Shown in pieces: positions 45,018 through 51,862 of a stretch of 51,862 bases of DNA (position 1 is the first letter of the stretch; each line of letters starts with the position of its first letter). Position numbers and translations under genes: made by a program. Source of the DNA: Zhongshania sp. (lineage in GTDB: Bacteria > Pseudomonadota > Gammaproteobacteria > Pseudomonadales > Spongiibacteraceae); assembly GCA_018066965.1 (NCBI GenBank), contig JAGPVP010000052.1:1-51862 (forward strand), written 5' to 3'. The notes under the pieces are model-generated. The model was not told the DNA's origin. It worked only from the letters and a program-made list of their open reading frames with translations, and did no database searches.

Positions 45018-45046
45018 GCGAGTCGTACCGTTTAGGAGAATGATGA

Positions 45047-47830
45047 ATGGCTGAAGTTACCGTGAGCCAGCTTGCCGAAGTCGTTGGCGCGCCTGTAGAA
45101 CGATTGTTACGGCAAATGAAAGAAGCAGGGCTGTCGCACAGCGCTGCTGGGCAAGCCGTGTCTGATGAAGACAAGCAAACCCTGCTGACTTTCTTAAAGC
45201 GGAGCCACGGAGAATCAGCCGAGGCACCACAGAAGATTACCTTGCAGCGTAAGACCTTGAGCACGCTCAAGACGGGATCTGGTGCGGGTAAGAAAACCGT
45301 GAACATTGAAGTTCGTAAAAAGCGGACTTATATCAAGCGTGATCCCGCGGAAATGGCTGCCGAGGCGGCAGAGGAAGAGCGTCTGCGCGCAGAAGCTAAC
45401 GCTGACGGTGCTACTGAAACTGTGGCAGATGTTGCGCCAGTGGTTGAGGCAGCGCCTGAGCCTAAAGTCGATGTCGTTAGTGCTGAGCCCGAAGTTGTGG
45501 TTGAAGAAAAAGCACCAGAGCCTGAGCCACAAGCAGAGCCTGAGCCAGAGCCAGTTGTTGAAGAAAAAGCACCTGAGCCAGTGAAAGAAGTCCCCGTTGT
45601 GGCGGCGCCCGTTGCTGCGCCCGCAAATAAGACGGATGAATATCGCGAGGAAGTTGTTGAAGACGTCTTAGACGTTGATCCTGAAGTTCTTCGTCAGCGC
45701 GCAATACTGCGTCGTAAAGAAGAAGAAAAACGCGTTCAAGAGCGCCGCGCCGAAGTGTTGGCCGATAAAAAGCGTGATGAAGAGCGGCGTAAAGTGAAAG
45801 CAAGCGCGCCTGCAGAAGTTGCCGCGCCTGCCGCTAAAGAAAGTGGAGATACCACTGAAAAGGCCGCACCTCGCCAGCACCATCGCCGAGCGGCACCGAC
45901 TGTTGCGGCGACTGATGATGATCGTCCGCGTCGTAAAGGTGGCAAGTCGCGTGGTAATAAGCGCGATGATCAGGACGGAGCGGGTTCTTTTGGTGGTCGT
46001 CGTAAGAAGAAGACCCTGAAACTGCCTGATGATGCTCAGCGTCATGCCTTCCAAGCGCCAACTGACAAGATCGTCTATGCCGTTAATATTGGTGAAACCA
46101 CCACGGCGGCAGAACTTGCGCAGCAGATGAAGGTTAAAGCTGCTGAAGTTATTAAAGAAATGATTAAAATGGGCTTGATGGTCACCATCAACCAGCCTAT
46201 TGATCAAGAGACGGCGCAGTTGGTCGTTGAAGAAATGGGTCATTCGGTTAAATTGGTTTCTGATGATGCGGTTGAAGAGGCATTAGAGGTTACTTTGGGC
46301 TCACGTGGCGAAGGCACCATGCTGACACGCGCTCCAGTTGTTACCGTTATGGGTCATGTTGATCACGGTAAAACATCGTTGCTCGATTATATCCGTAAGA
46401 CCAAGGTTGCAAGCGGTGAGGCAGGTGGTATTACCCAGCACATCGGCGCCTACCATGTAGAAACCGGTCACGGAATGATCACCTTTCTTGATACACCGGG
46501 CCATGCCGCGTTTACCGCGATGCGTGCCCGCGGCGCGAAAAGTACTGACATCGTCATACTGGTTGTTGCCGCAGATGACGGCGTGATGCCGCAGACCGTA
46601 GAGGCAGTTGCGCACGCTAAAGCAGCGGGCGTACCGCTGGTTGTTGCGGTAAACAAAATGGATAAAGAAGGCGCGGATCCAGAGCGCGTTAAGAACGAGC
46701 TGTCAGCAAAAGACGTTATTTCTGAAGAGTGGGGCGGCGATACACAGTTTGTACACGTATCTGCTCACACTGGTGAAGGCATTGATAAGTTGCTGGATGC
46801 CATTTTGCTGCAAGCTGAATTGCTAGAATTGAAAGCGGCGGCAGATTTGCCGGCTCAAGGTTTGGTTATTGAATCACGCTTAGATAAAGGTCGCGGTGCT
46901 GTTGCTTCCTTGCTAATTCAAAGCGGTACCTTGCGCCAAGGTGATATTGTCTTAGCTGGCCAATGTTCTGGTCGCGTTCGCGCAATGCTAGATGAAAATG
47001 GCAACTCCATTAAAGAAGCTGGTCCATCTATTCCGGTAGAGATCTTGGGCCTTGATGGTACCCCAGACGCAGGCGATAGCTTTGTTGTGGTAGAAAACGA
47101 CAAGCGCGCCCGTGAAGTGGCAGATTTCCGCCAAGTTCGTGATCGTGAGCAGCGTATTAAGCGCCAGCAAGCGGCCAAGCTGGATCGTATGTTTGAGAGC
47201 ATGGAATCGGCCGAGCGCCGTATTTTGAATGTTGTTCTTAAAACTGATGTACGCGGATCTTTAGAGGCCTTACAGGCATCGTTGCTAGATATTGGTAACG
47301 ACGAAGTTAGCGTAAATATTGTATCTGCTGGCGTTGGTGGTATTACCGAGACTGACGTAAACCTAGCGATCACGTCTGGCGCCGTTATGTTTGGCTTTAA
47401 CGTACGTGCTGATTCTAGCTCACGTAGATTAGCTGAAAGCGAAGGCGTTGATCTTCGTTACTACAGTGTTATTTATGATGTTATCGACGATGTAACCGCT
47501 GCGTTAACAGGTATGTTAAGTCCTGAAATGCGCGAAGATATTGTTGGTGTTGCAGAAGTGCGCGACGTATTCCGTTCGCCTAAGTTCGGTGACATTGCTG
47601 GCTGTATGGTTATTGAAGGAACGGTATATCGCAGCAAGCGTATCCGTGTTCTGCGCGCAGATGTTGTTATCTATGAAGGCGAGTTGGAATCTCTACGTCG
47701 CTTTAAAGATGACGCTGCCGAGGTTAAAAATGGCCTTGAGTGCGGTATCGGTGTTAAGAACTACAAAGATGTACGCCCCGGTGACAAGATCGAAGTGTAC
47801 GAAGTGAAGGAAATTGCACGCAGCCTGTAG
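45047..47830 (+). CDS. infB: Translation initiation factor IF-2
   Basis: GTPase that brings initiator tRNA to the 30S subunit. The 927-residue protein has an N-terminal IF2N domain ([20 protein letters not shown]), then a long charged linker of about 280 residues. The linker includes a Glu/Pro repeat in which [11 protein letters not shown] and VVEEKAPEP recur. A second IF2N-like segment ([20 protein letters not shown]) precedes the G domain with GHVDHGKT (436-443), DTPGHAAF and NKMD. Domains II-IV complete the protein. AGGAGAA lies upstream of the ATG. Confidence 0.98.
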   Translation: MAEVTVSQLAEVVGAPVERLLRQMKEAGLSHSAAGQAVSDEDKQTLLTFLKRSHGESAEAPQKITLQRKTLSTLKTGSGAGKKTVNIEVRKKRTYIKRDPAEMAAEAAEEERLRAEANADGATETVADVAPVVEAAPEPKVDVVSAEPEVVVEEKAPEPEPQAEPEPEPVVEEKAPEPVKEVPVVAAPVAAPANKTDEYREEVVEDVLDVDPEVLRQRAILRRKEEEKRVQERRAEVLADKKRDEERRKVKASAPAEVAAPAAKESGDTTEKAAPRQHHRRAAPTVAATDDDRPRRKGGKSRGNKRDDQDGAGSFGGRRKKKTLKLPDDAQRHAFQAPTDKIVYAVNIGETTTAAELAQQMKVKAAEVIKEMIKMGLMVTINQPIDQETAQLVVEEMGHSVKLVSDDAVEEALEVTLGSRGEGTMLTRAPVVTVMGHVDHGKTSLLDYIRKTKVASGEAGGITQHIGAYHVETGHGMITFLDTPGHAAFTAMRARGAKSTDIVILVVAADDGVMPQTVEAVAHAKAAGVPLVVAVNKMDKEGADPERVKNELSAKDVISEEWGGDTQFVHVSAHTGEGIDKLLDAILLQAELLELKAAADLPAQGLVIESRLDKGRGAVASLLIQSGTLRQGDIVLAGQCSGRVRAMLDENGNSIKEAGPSIPVEILGLDGTPDAGDSFVVVENDKRAREVADFRQVRDREQRIKRQQAAKLDRMFESMESAERRILNVVLKTDVRGSLEALQASLLDIGNDEVSVNIVSAGVGGITETDVNLAITSGAVMFGFNVRADSSSRRLAESEGVDLRYYSVIYDVIDDVTAALTGMLSPEMREDIVGVAEVRDVFRSPKFGDIAGCMVIEGTVYRSKRIRVLRADVVIYEGELESLRRFKDDAAEVKNGLECGIGVKNYKDVRPGDKIEVYEVKEIARSL

Positions 47831-47858
47831 GGGCTGACGTTGCGGAGTAGCGAGTCAA

Positions 47859-48245
47859 TTGAAAGAGTTTAGCCGTACAGCGCGGATAGCAGATTTTTTA
47901 AAGCGAGAGCTGGGTAGTTTTATCCAGAAGGAGCTTCGTGATCCGCGTCTTGGCATGGTCAGTGTGATTGATGCCCAAGTCAGTCGCGACCTAAGTCATG
48001 CCAAGATTTATGTGACTGTCATGGGTAAAAACACGGCTGAAGAGGCGAAAGAATCGTTAGATGTGCTCAACAAGGCTGCGGGTTTTTTGCGCAGCCAAGT
48101 TGCTAAAATCAACAATGCTCGCACAACTCCGCAATTGCGATTTTACTACGATACCAGTGTTAATCGCGGTCAACATATCAGCAAGCTTATTCAAGATGCG
48201 GTCGACGCTGATCGCAGCCGTTATACGGATGGCGACGGGGAATAA
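47859..48245 (+). CDS. rbfA: 30S ribosome-binding factor RbfA
   Basis: A KH-like factor for late 30S maturation and cold adaptation. The 128-residue protein shows KEFSRTARIADFLKRELGSF, then IQKELRDPRLGMVSV, SRDLSHAKIYVTVMG and PQLRFYYDTSVNRG. The only start in reach is a TTG at 47859, since upstream in-frame codons lead straight to a stop. GGAG lies 12 nt upstream, a weak arrangement. It lies 28 bp after infB. Confidence 0.95.
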   Translation: MKEFSRTARIADFLKRELGSFIQKELRDPRLGMVSVIDAQVSRDLSHAKIYVTVMGKNTAEEAKESLDVLNKAAGFLRSQVAKINNARTTPQLRFYYDTSVNRGQHISKLIQDAVDADRSRYTDGDGE

Positions 48246-48250
48246 TCGTT

Positions 48251-49180
48251 TTGGCAAGACGTCGTAAAGGCCGGTCAGTTGACGGCATTTTGGTGTTGGA
48301 CAAGCCGCCCGGTCGCTCTTCCAATGGTGCAATGGTCACCGCTCGTGCAATTTATGATGCCAGCAAAGCTGGACATACTGGTGCGCTAGATCCTCTGGCT
48401 ACCGGCGTGCTGCCAGTTTGCTTCGGCGAAGCGACTAAGTTTTCCCAATTTTTATTGGATGCCGATAAAGAGTATCGCAGCCACTTCATCTTTGGTCAGC
48501 AAACCGATACTGGCGATGCTGAAGGCGCGGTATTGGCTGAAGTAGATGCTTCAAATCTCACTGCAGATGAGCTTGAATCGCAAATTGCCAAATTGCGTGG
48601 TGACATTTTACAAGTACCGCCCATGTATTCGGCACTTAAGCGCGACGGCAAACCCCTCTATGAATTAGCCCGCAAAGGCATTACCGTCGAGCGAGCAGCG
48701 CGACCGGTGACTATTCGTGAATTTGAGCTGGAGTCCTTTACGCCAGGGGTTTTGGCTGTTGCGGTGGTGCGGGTGCGTTGTACCAAAGGTACATATATTC
48801 GTTCTTTAGCAGAAGACTTGGGTGGGGCAATAGGTTGTGGTGCTCATGTCGCTAGCTTGCGCCGCTTACAGGCTGGGCCTTTCGTCGAGGCGCAGTCGGT
48901 ATCGACGGAAACCTTGCAGACCTTGCGCGATGCTGAAGATTTCGATGCGCTGGACGCGCTGTTGCTGCCGATCACTGATGCGCTAGGTCATATCCCGCAG
49001 CTTACCTTGGGCGAAACTGCCGCGTTCTATTTGTTGCAGGGGCAGCCAGTACAAGTGTCCGGTGCGCCAGCGTCTGGCACGGTGGTTTTATTAGCCGGCG
49101 ACGGAAAGTTTCTTGGAATTGGTGAAATTTTAGACGATGGGCGCGTTACACCTCGTCGTTTGCTCTCAACTGTGGGATAA
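48251..49180 (+). CDS. truB: tRNA pseudouridine-55 synthase TruB
   Basis: Makes pseudouridine 55 in the T-loop of tRNAs. The 309-residue protein has VDGILVLDKPPGRSSNGAMV, the catalytic Asp47 in GHTGALDPLATGVLP, the QVPPMYSALKRDGKPLYELA block and CTKGTYIRSLAEDLG. A C-terminal PUA-like domain (PVQVSGAPASGTVVLLAGDG) follows. The start is TTG with GGGGAA about 10 nt upstream. It lies 5 bp after rbfA, so the two should be cotranslated. Confidence 0.97.
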   Translation: MARRRKGRSVDGILVLDKPPGRSSNGAMVTARAIYDASKAGHTGALDPLATGVLPVCFGEATKFSQFLLDADKEYRSHFIFGQQTDTGDAEGAVLAEVDASNLTADELESQIAKLRGDILQVPPMYSALKRDGKPLYELARKGITVERAARPVTIREFELESFTPGVLAVAVVRVRCTKGTYIRSLAEDLGGAIGCGAHVASLRRLQAGPFVEAQSVSTETLQTLRDAEDFDALDALLLPITDALGHIPQLTLGETAAFYLLQGQPVQVSGAPASGTVVLLAGDGKFLGIGEILDDGRVTPRRLLSTVG

Positions 49181-49221
49181 TGCGCGGCTGAATTTGTGCC
49201 GGTATTCCGGTAAAAGGCAAT

Positions 49222-49280
49222 GAAGGTGGTGGCAGGGTGCCATTCCTTCCGAACCTGACTGTAAATATGCACGGTCAGGC
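49222..49280 (+). promoter_or_regulatory. Structured leader of rpsO
   Basis: Two hairpins precede rpsO. The first is GAAGG/CCTTC (49222-49226 with 49245-49249) enclosing TGGCA/TGCCA (49230-49234 with 49238-49242). The second is CCTGAC/GTCAGG (49254-49259 with 49274-49279). In E. coli, ribosomal protein S15 represses its own mRNA through a leader pseudoknot, and unrelated S15-binding leaders exist in other phyla. A similar role here is inference. Confidence 0.55.
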
Positions 49281-49319
49281 TCGATTTATAAACGCATATT
49301 TGTGATGAGGAAAAAGAAG

Positions 49320-49589
49320 ATGGCATTATCTGCTATTGAGAAAGCTGATGTTGTTAAGGACTACCAGACTGCCGAAGGCGATACTGGTTCTCCAGAAGTA
49401 CAGGTTGCATTGTTAACCGTAAACATCAACAAACTACAAGGCCATTTTGAAGGCCACAAAAAGGATCACCACTCACGTCGTGGTTTGATCCGCATGGTAA
49501 ACCAGCGTCGTAAATTGCTGGATTATTTAAAGCGCAAAGACCAAGAGCGTTACAGCAAATTGATCAAGCGTCTAGGTCTGCGTCGTTAA
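49320..49589 (+). CDS. rpsO: 30S ribosomal protein S15
   Basis: Primary 16S rRNA-binding protein of the 30S platform. The 89-residue protein (the usual length) begins [20 protein letters not shown] and contains [40 protein letters not shown] and the ending RLGLRR. An in-frame ATG at 49302 would add six basic residues. The ATG at 49320 with TGAGGAAAAAG upstream fits the family. The gene lies between truB and pnp as in E. coli. Confidence 0.98.
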   Translation: MALSAIEKADVVKDYQTAEGDTGSPEVQVALLTVNINKLQGHFEGHKKDHHSRRGLIRMVNQRRKLLDYLKRKDQERYSKLIKRLGLRR

Positions 49590-49603
49590 AACAAGAATAA
49601 GTG

Positions 49604-49627
49604 AGGGGGCCTTAGTGGCCCCCTTAT
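49604..49627 (+). terminator. rpsO-pnp intergenic terminator
   Basis: GGGGGCC (49605-49611) pairs with GGCCCCC (49617-49623) around TTAGT, followed by TTATT. The T-tract is imperfect, so some transcription probably continues into pnp, as with the E. coli rpsO terminator. RNase III processing of the pnp leader is known in E. coli but not visible here. Confidence 0.75.
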
Positions 49628-49663
49628 TACTTTATATAACCCTATTTTGGGAGGAATTACTCC

Positions 49664-51796
49664 GTGAATCCCGTTACTAAAACATTCCAGTGGGGCAGCC
49701 AAACTGTCACCTTGGAAACTGGCCGTATCGCGCGTCAAGCGACCGGTGCAGTATTGGTTACTATCGATAATACTCAAGTTCTGTGTACCGTTGTGGCGGC
49801 AAAATCTGCTAAGCCTGGTCAGGACTTTTTCCCACTGTCTGTACATTACCAAGAGCGTACTTACGCCGTTGGTAAAATCCCAGGTGGTTTCTTTAAGCGC
49901 GAAGCGCGTCCTTCAGAAAAAGAGACATTAACGTCACGTCTGATCGATCGCCCAATTCGTCCATTGTTTCCTAAAGGTTTCCAGAATGAAGTACAGGTTA
50001 TCTGTACTGTTATGTCTGCAGACAAAGCAAATGATCCGGATATTGCAGCGTTAATTGGTACCTCAGCAGCGTTGGCTATTTCTGGTGTACCTTTTGCTGG
50101 CCCAGTGGGTGCAGCGCGCGTTGGCTTTACCGCTGAAGATGGTTACATCCTTAACCCGAGCTATGCACAGCTAGAAACCAGCTTGTTAGACATGGTTGTT
50201 GCTGGTACGCAAGACGCGGTGTTGATGGTTGAGTCTGAAGCGCAGCAGCTAACTGAAGATCAAATGTTAGGTGCCGTGTTATACGCACACCAAGAAATGC
50301 AGGCTGCTGTTCAGGCAATTAAAGAACTGGCTAGCGAAGCTGGCAAGCCTGCTTGGTCTTGGGCGCCACAAGAAGAAAACACAGCATTGTTGGGCGCCGT
50401 AGCCGGCGGTTACAAAGCGGGCTTGGGTGATGCTTACCGCGTTACTGACAAAATGGAACGCTACGCTAAAGTTGGCGAATTGCGTAACCAAGCTATTGCC
50501 GAATTGGCAACTGGCGACGCCGCGCAATACAGTGCTGACGATGTTCGCGGTGTATTCGCTAAGCTAGAAAAGCAAATTGTTCGCCAACGTATTTTGAATG
50601 GCGAGCCACGTATTGATGGTCGTGATGGCCGCACGGTACGTCCTATCGCTGTTGAAGTTGGCGTATTGGGCAAGGCGCACGGTTCAGCCTTATTCACTCG
50701 TGGTGAAACTCAGGCTATCGGTGTTGCTACTTTAGGTACAACTCGTGACGCTCAGTTTGTTGATGCCTTGGCGGGTGAGTTCAAAGACAACTTCATGTTG
50801 CATTACAACTTCCCTCCCTACTCAGTAGGCGAGTGCGGTCGTATGGGCAGCACGGGTCGTCGCGAAATCGGTCACGGCCGTTTGGCGCGTCGCAGCTTAG
50901 AAGCTGTTTTACCGTCTGCTGAAGAATTCCCGTACACCATTCGCGTGGTGTCAGAGATTACTGAATCTAACGGTTCTAGCTCGATGGCGTCGGTCTGCGT
51001 AGGTAGCTTGTCATTGATGGACGCGGGCGTACCGTTGAAAGCGCCAGTTGCTGGTATCGCAATGGGTTTGGTTAAAGAAGGCGAACGTTTCGCTATTTTG
51101 ACTGACATTCTTGGTGATGAAGATCACCTAGGTGATATGGACTTTAAAGTTGCCGGTACTGCTGACGGTATTACTGCTTTGCAAATGGACATCAAGATCG
51201 AGGGTATTACCCAGAAGATCATGGAAGTCGCGCTTGAGCAAGCACAGCAAGCTCGTTTGCACATTCTTGGTCAGATGAATCAGGTTCTTGCTACTTCACG
51301 TAGTGGTGTTTCTGATAACGCGCCAAGCATGCACGTAATGAAAGTTGATTCTGATAAAATCCGTGACATTATCGGTAAAGGCGGCGCAACAATTCGCGCA
51401 ATGTGCGAAGAAACTGGCGCGCAAATCGATATCGAAGATGATGGCACAGTTCGCGTTTACGGTACTGATGCAGCATCACGTGATGACGCAGTAAACCGTA
51501 TTCTGGCGATCACTGCAGAAGCGGAAGTGGGCGCAATCTACACGGGCAAAATAGCTCGTATCGTAGACTTTGGTGCCTTCGTAACTATTCTGCCGGGTAA
51601 AGACGGTCTTGTGCACATCTCTCAGATCTCTGACGAGCGTGTAGAGAACGTTAGTGACTACCTGACAGAAGGCCAAGATGTTCAGGTTAAAGTACTGGAT
51701 GTTGATGCCCGTGGTCGTATCAAGCTGTCTATCAAAGAAGCGATAGCAGACAGTGCGGCGGCAGTAGCAGAAACGAGTGAGCCAAGCGCTGAATAA
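49664..51796 (+). CDS. pnp: Polynucleotide phosphorylase
   Basis: 3'-5' exoribonuclease using phosphate, and a core part of the RNA degradosome. The 710-residue protein has two RNase PH domains (the first with [20 protein letters not shown], the second with [20 protein letters not shown]), a central helical domain, a KH domain ([20 protein letters not shown]) and an S1 domain ([20 protein letters not shown], then [16 protein letters not shown]). The start is GTG with GGGAGGAAT upstream. Length matches E. coli (711). Confidence 0.98.
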   Translation: MNPVTKTFQWGSQTVTLETGRIARQATGAVLVTIDNTQVLCTVVAAKSAKPGQDFFPLSVHYQERTYAVGKIPGGFFKREARPSEKETLTSRLIDRPIRPLFPKGFQNEVQVICTVMSADKANDPDIAALIGTSAALAISGVPFAGPVGAARVGFTAEDGYILNPSYAQLETSLLDMVVAGTQDAVLMVESEAQQLTEDQMLGAVLYAHQEMQAAVQAIKELASEAGKPAWSWAPQEENTALLGAVAGGYKAGLGDAYRVTDKMERYAKVGELRNQAIAELATGDAAQYSADDVRGVFAKLEKQIVRQRILNGEPRIDGRDGRTVRPIAVEVGVLGKAHGSALFTRGETQAIGVATLGTTRDAQFVDALAGEFKDNFMLHYNFPPYSVGECGRMGSTGRREIGHGRLARRSLEAVLPSAEEFPYTIRVVSEITESNGSSSMASVCVGSLSLMDAGVPLKAPVAGIAMGLVKEGERFAILTDILGDEDHLGDMDFKVAGTADGITALQMDIKIEGITQKIMEVALEQAQQARLHILGQMNQVLATSRSGVSDNAPSMHVMKVDSDKIRDIIGKGGATIRAMCEETGAQIDIEDDGTVRVYGTDAASRDDAVNRILAITAEAEVGAIYTGKIARIVDFGAFVTILPGKDGLVHISQISDERVENVSDYLTEGQDVQVKVLDVDARGRIKLSIKEAIADSAAAVAETSEPSAE

Positions 51797-51814
51797 AGCG
51801 TAAATTGACACTCT

Positions 51815-51844
51815 AAAAAACCTCGCTTATGCGGGGTTTTTTTT
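51815..51844 (+). terminator. Intrinsic terminator after pnp
   Basis: AAAAAACCTCGC (51815-51826) pairs with GCGGGGTTTTTT (51831-51842) around loop TTAT with one T-G pair. It ends in a long T-run and is preceded by A6, so it can work in both directions. It closes the operon; the last 18 bases of the window show nothing more. Confidence 0.92.
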
Positions 51845-51862
51845 GGTCAAATAAACGAGAGT

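Noticed and set aside
45477..46243. Minus-strand open frames opposite infB
   Set aside because: They mirror the low-complexity Glu/Pro/Lys linker of IF-2 and lack ribosome binding sites and family motifs.

Overview
The window is chromosomal DNA from a gammaproteobacterium, probably a marine relative of Pseudomonas in the Cellvibrionales/Spongiibacteraceae range. The evidence is gene order (secG, tRNA-Leu, rimP-nusA-infB-rbfA-truB-rpsO-pnp; grpE-dnaK-dnaJ, dapB-carA-carB-greA; fur next to bamE and recN), a Pseudomonas-like Fur with one cysteine in its second metal loop, and a tmRNA tag ANDDNYALAA. The lineage is an inference; no database was searched.

Layout. 1-138 (minus) is the 5' part of ssrA (tmRNA), cut by the left edge. 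191-8731 holds ppx/ppk (divergent), a minus-strand smpB-sixA-methyltransferase set, an NSS-family sodium symporter, ratA-rnfH, bamE and fur. 8832-16999 holds SOS-controlled recN (clear LexA box), the heat-shock cluster grpE-dnaK-dnaJ (one textbook sigma-32 promoter and a second likely one), a YihY membrane protein and dapB. 17288-28813 holds carA-carB-greA, yhbY, rlmE, ftsH-folP-glmM, tpiA and secG. 28821-28906 is tRNA-Leu(GAG). 43007-51796 is the rimP-nusA-infB-rbfA-truB-rpsO-pnp translation/transcription/RNA-decay cluster.

An integrative island of about 13.8 kb (about 28907-42692) sits in the 3' end of tRNA-Leu(GAG). It carries a P4-type tyrosine integrase, GTGGGTAAA repeats at both ends that look like integrase arm sites, a degenerate copy of the tRNA 3' end at the right junction, an AlpA-type regulator, several unrecognised genes, and a complete type I restriction-modification operon (hsdM-hsdS-hsdR). 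Downstream is an unfamiliar cluster: a membrane-anchored protein with a Cys/His-rich C-terminus, a 47-residue Gly-rich small ORF with its own ribosome binding site and intrinsic terminator, a small HicA-like protein, and a 751-residue protein with C-terminal ankyrin repeats. This cluster, next to restriction-modification genes in a tRNA island, is the best candidate for an undescribed (possibly anti-phage) system. Its function is not established by sequence alone.

Other non-coding structure includes: six GACAA motifs at near-perfect 11-bp spacing inside an island ORF; a stable-RNA-type promoter followed by two intrinsic terminators but no tRNA ahead of rimP; a repeated palindromic element after fur and between dnaK and dnaJ; a hairpin/terminator between carA and carB; and a structured leader ahead of rpsO.
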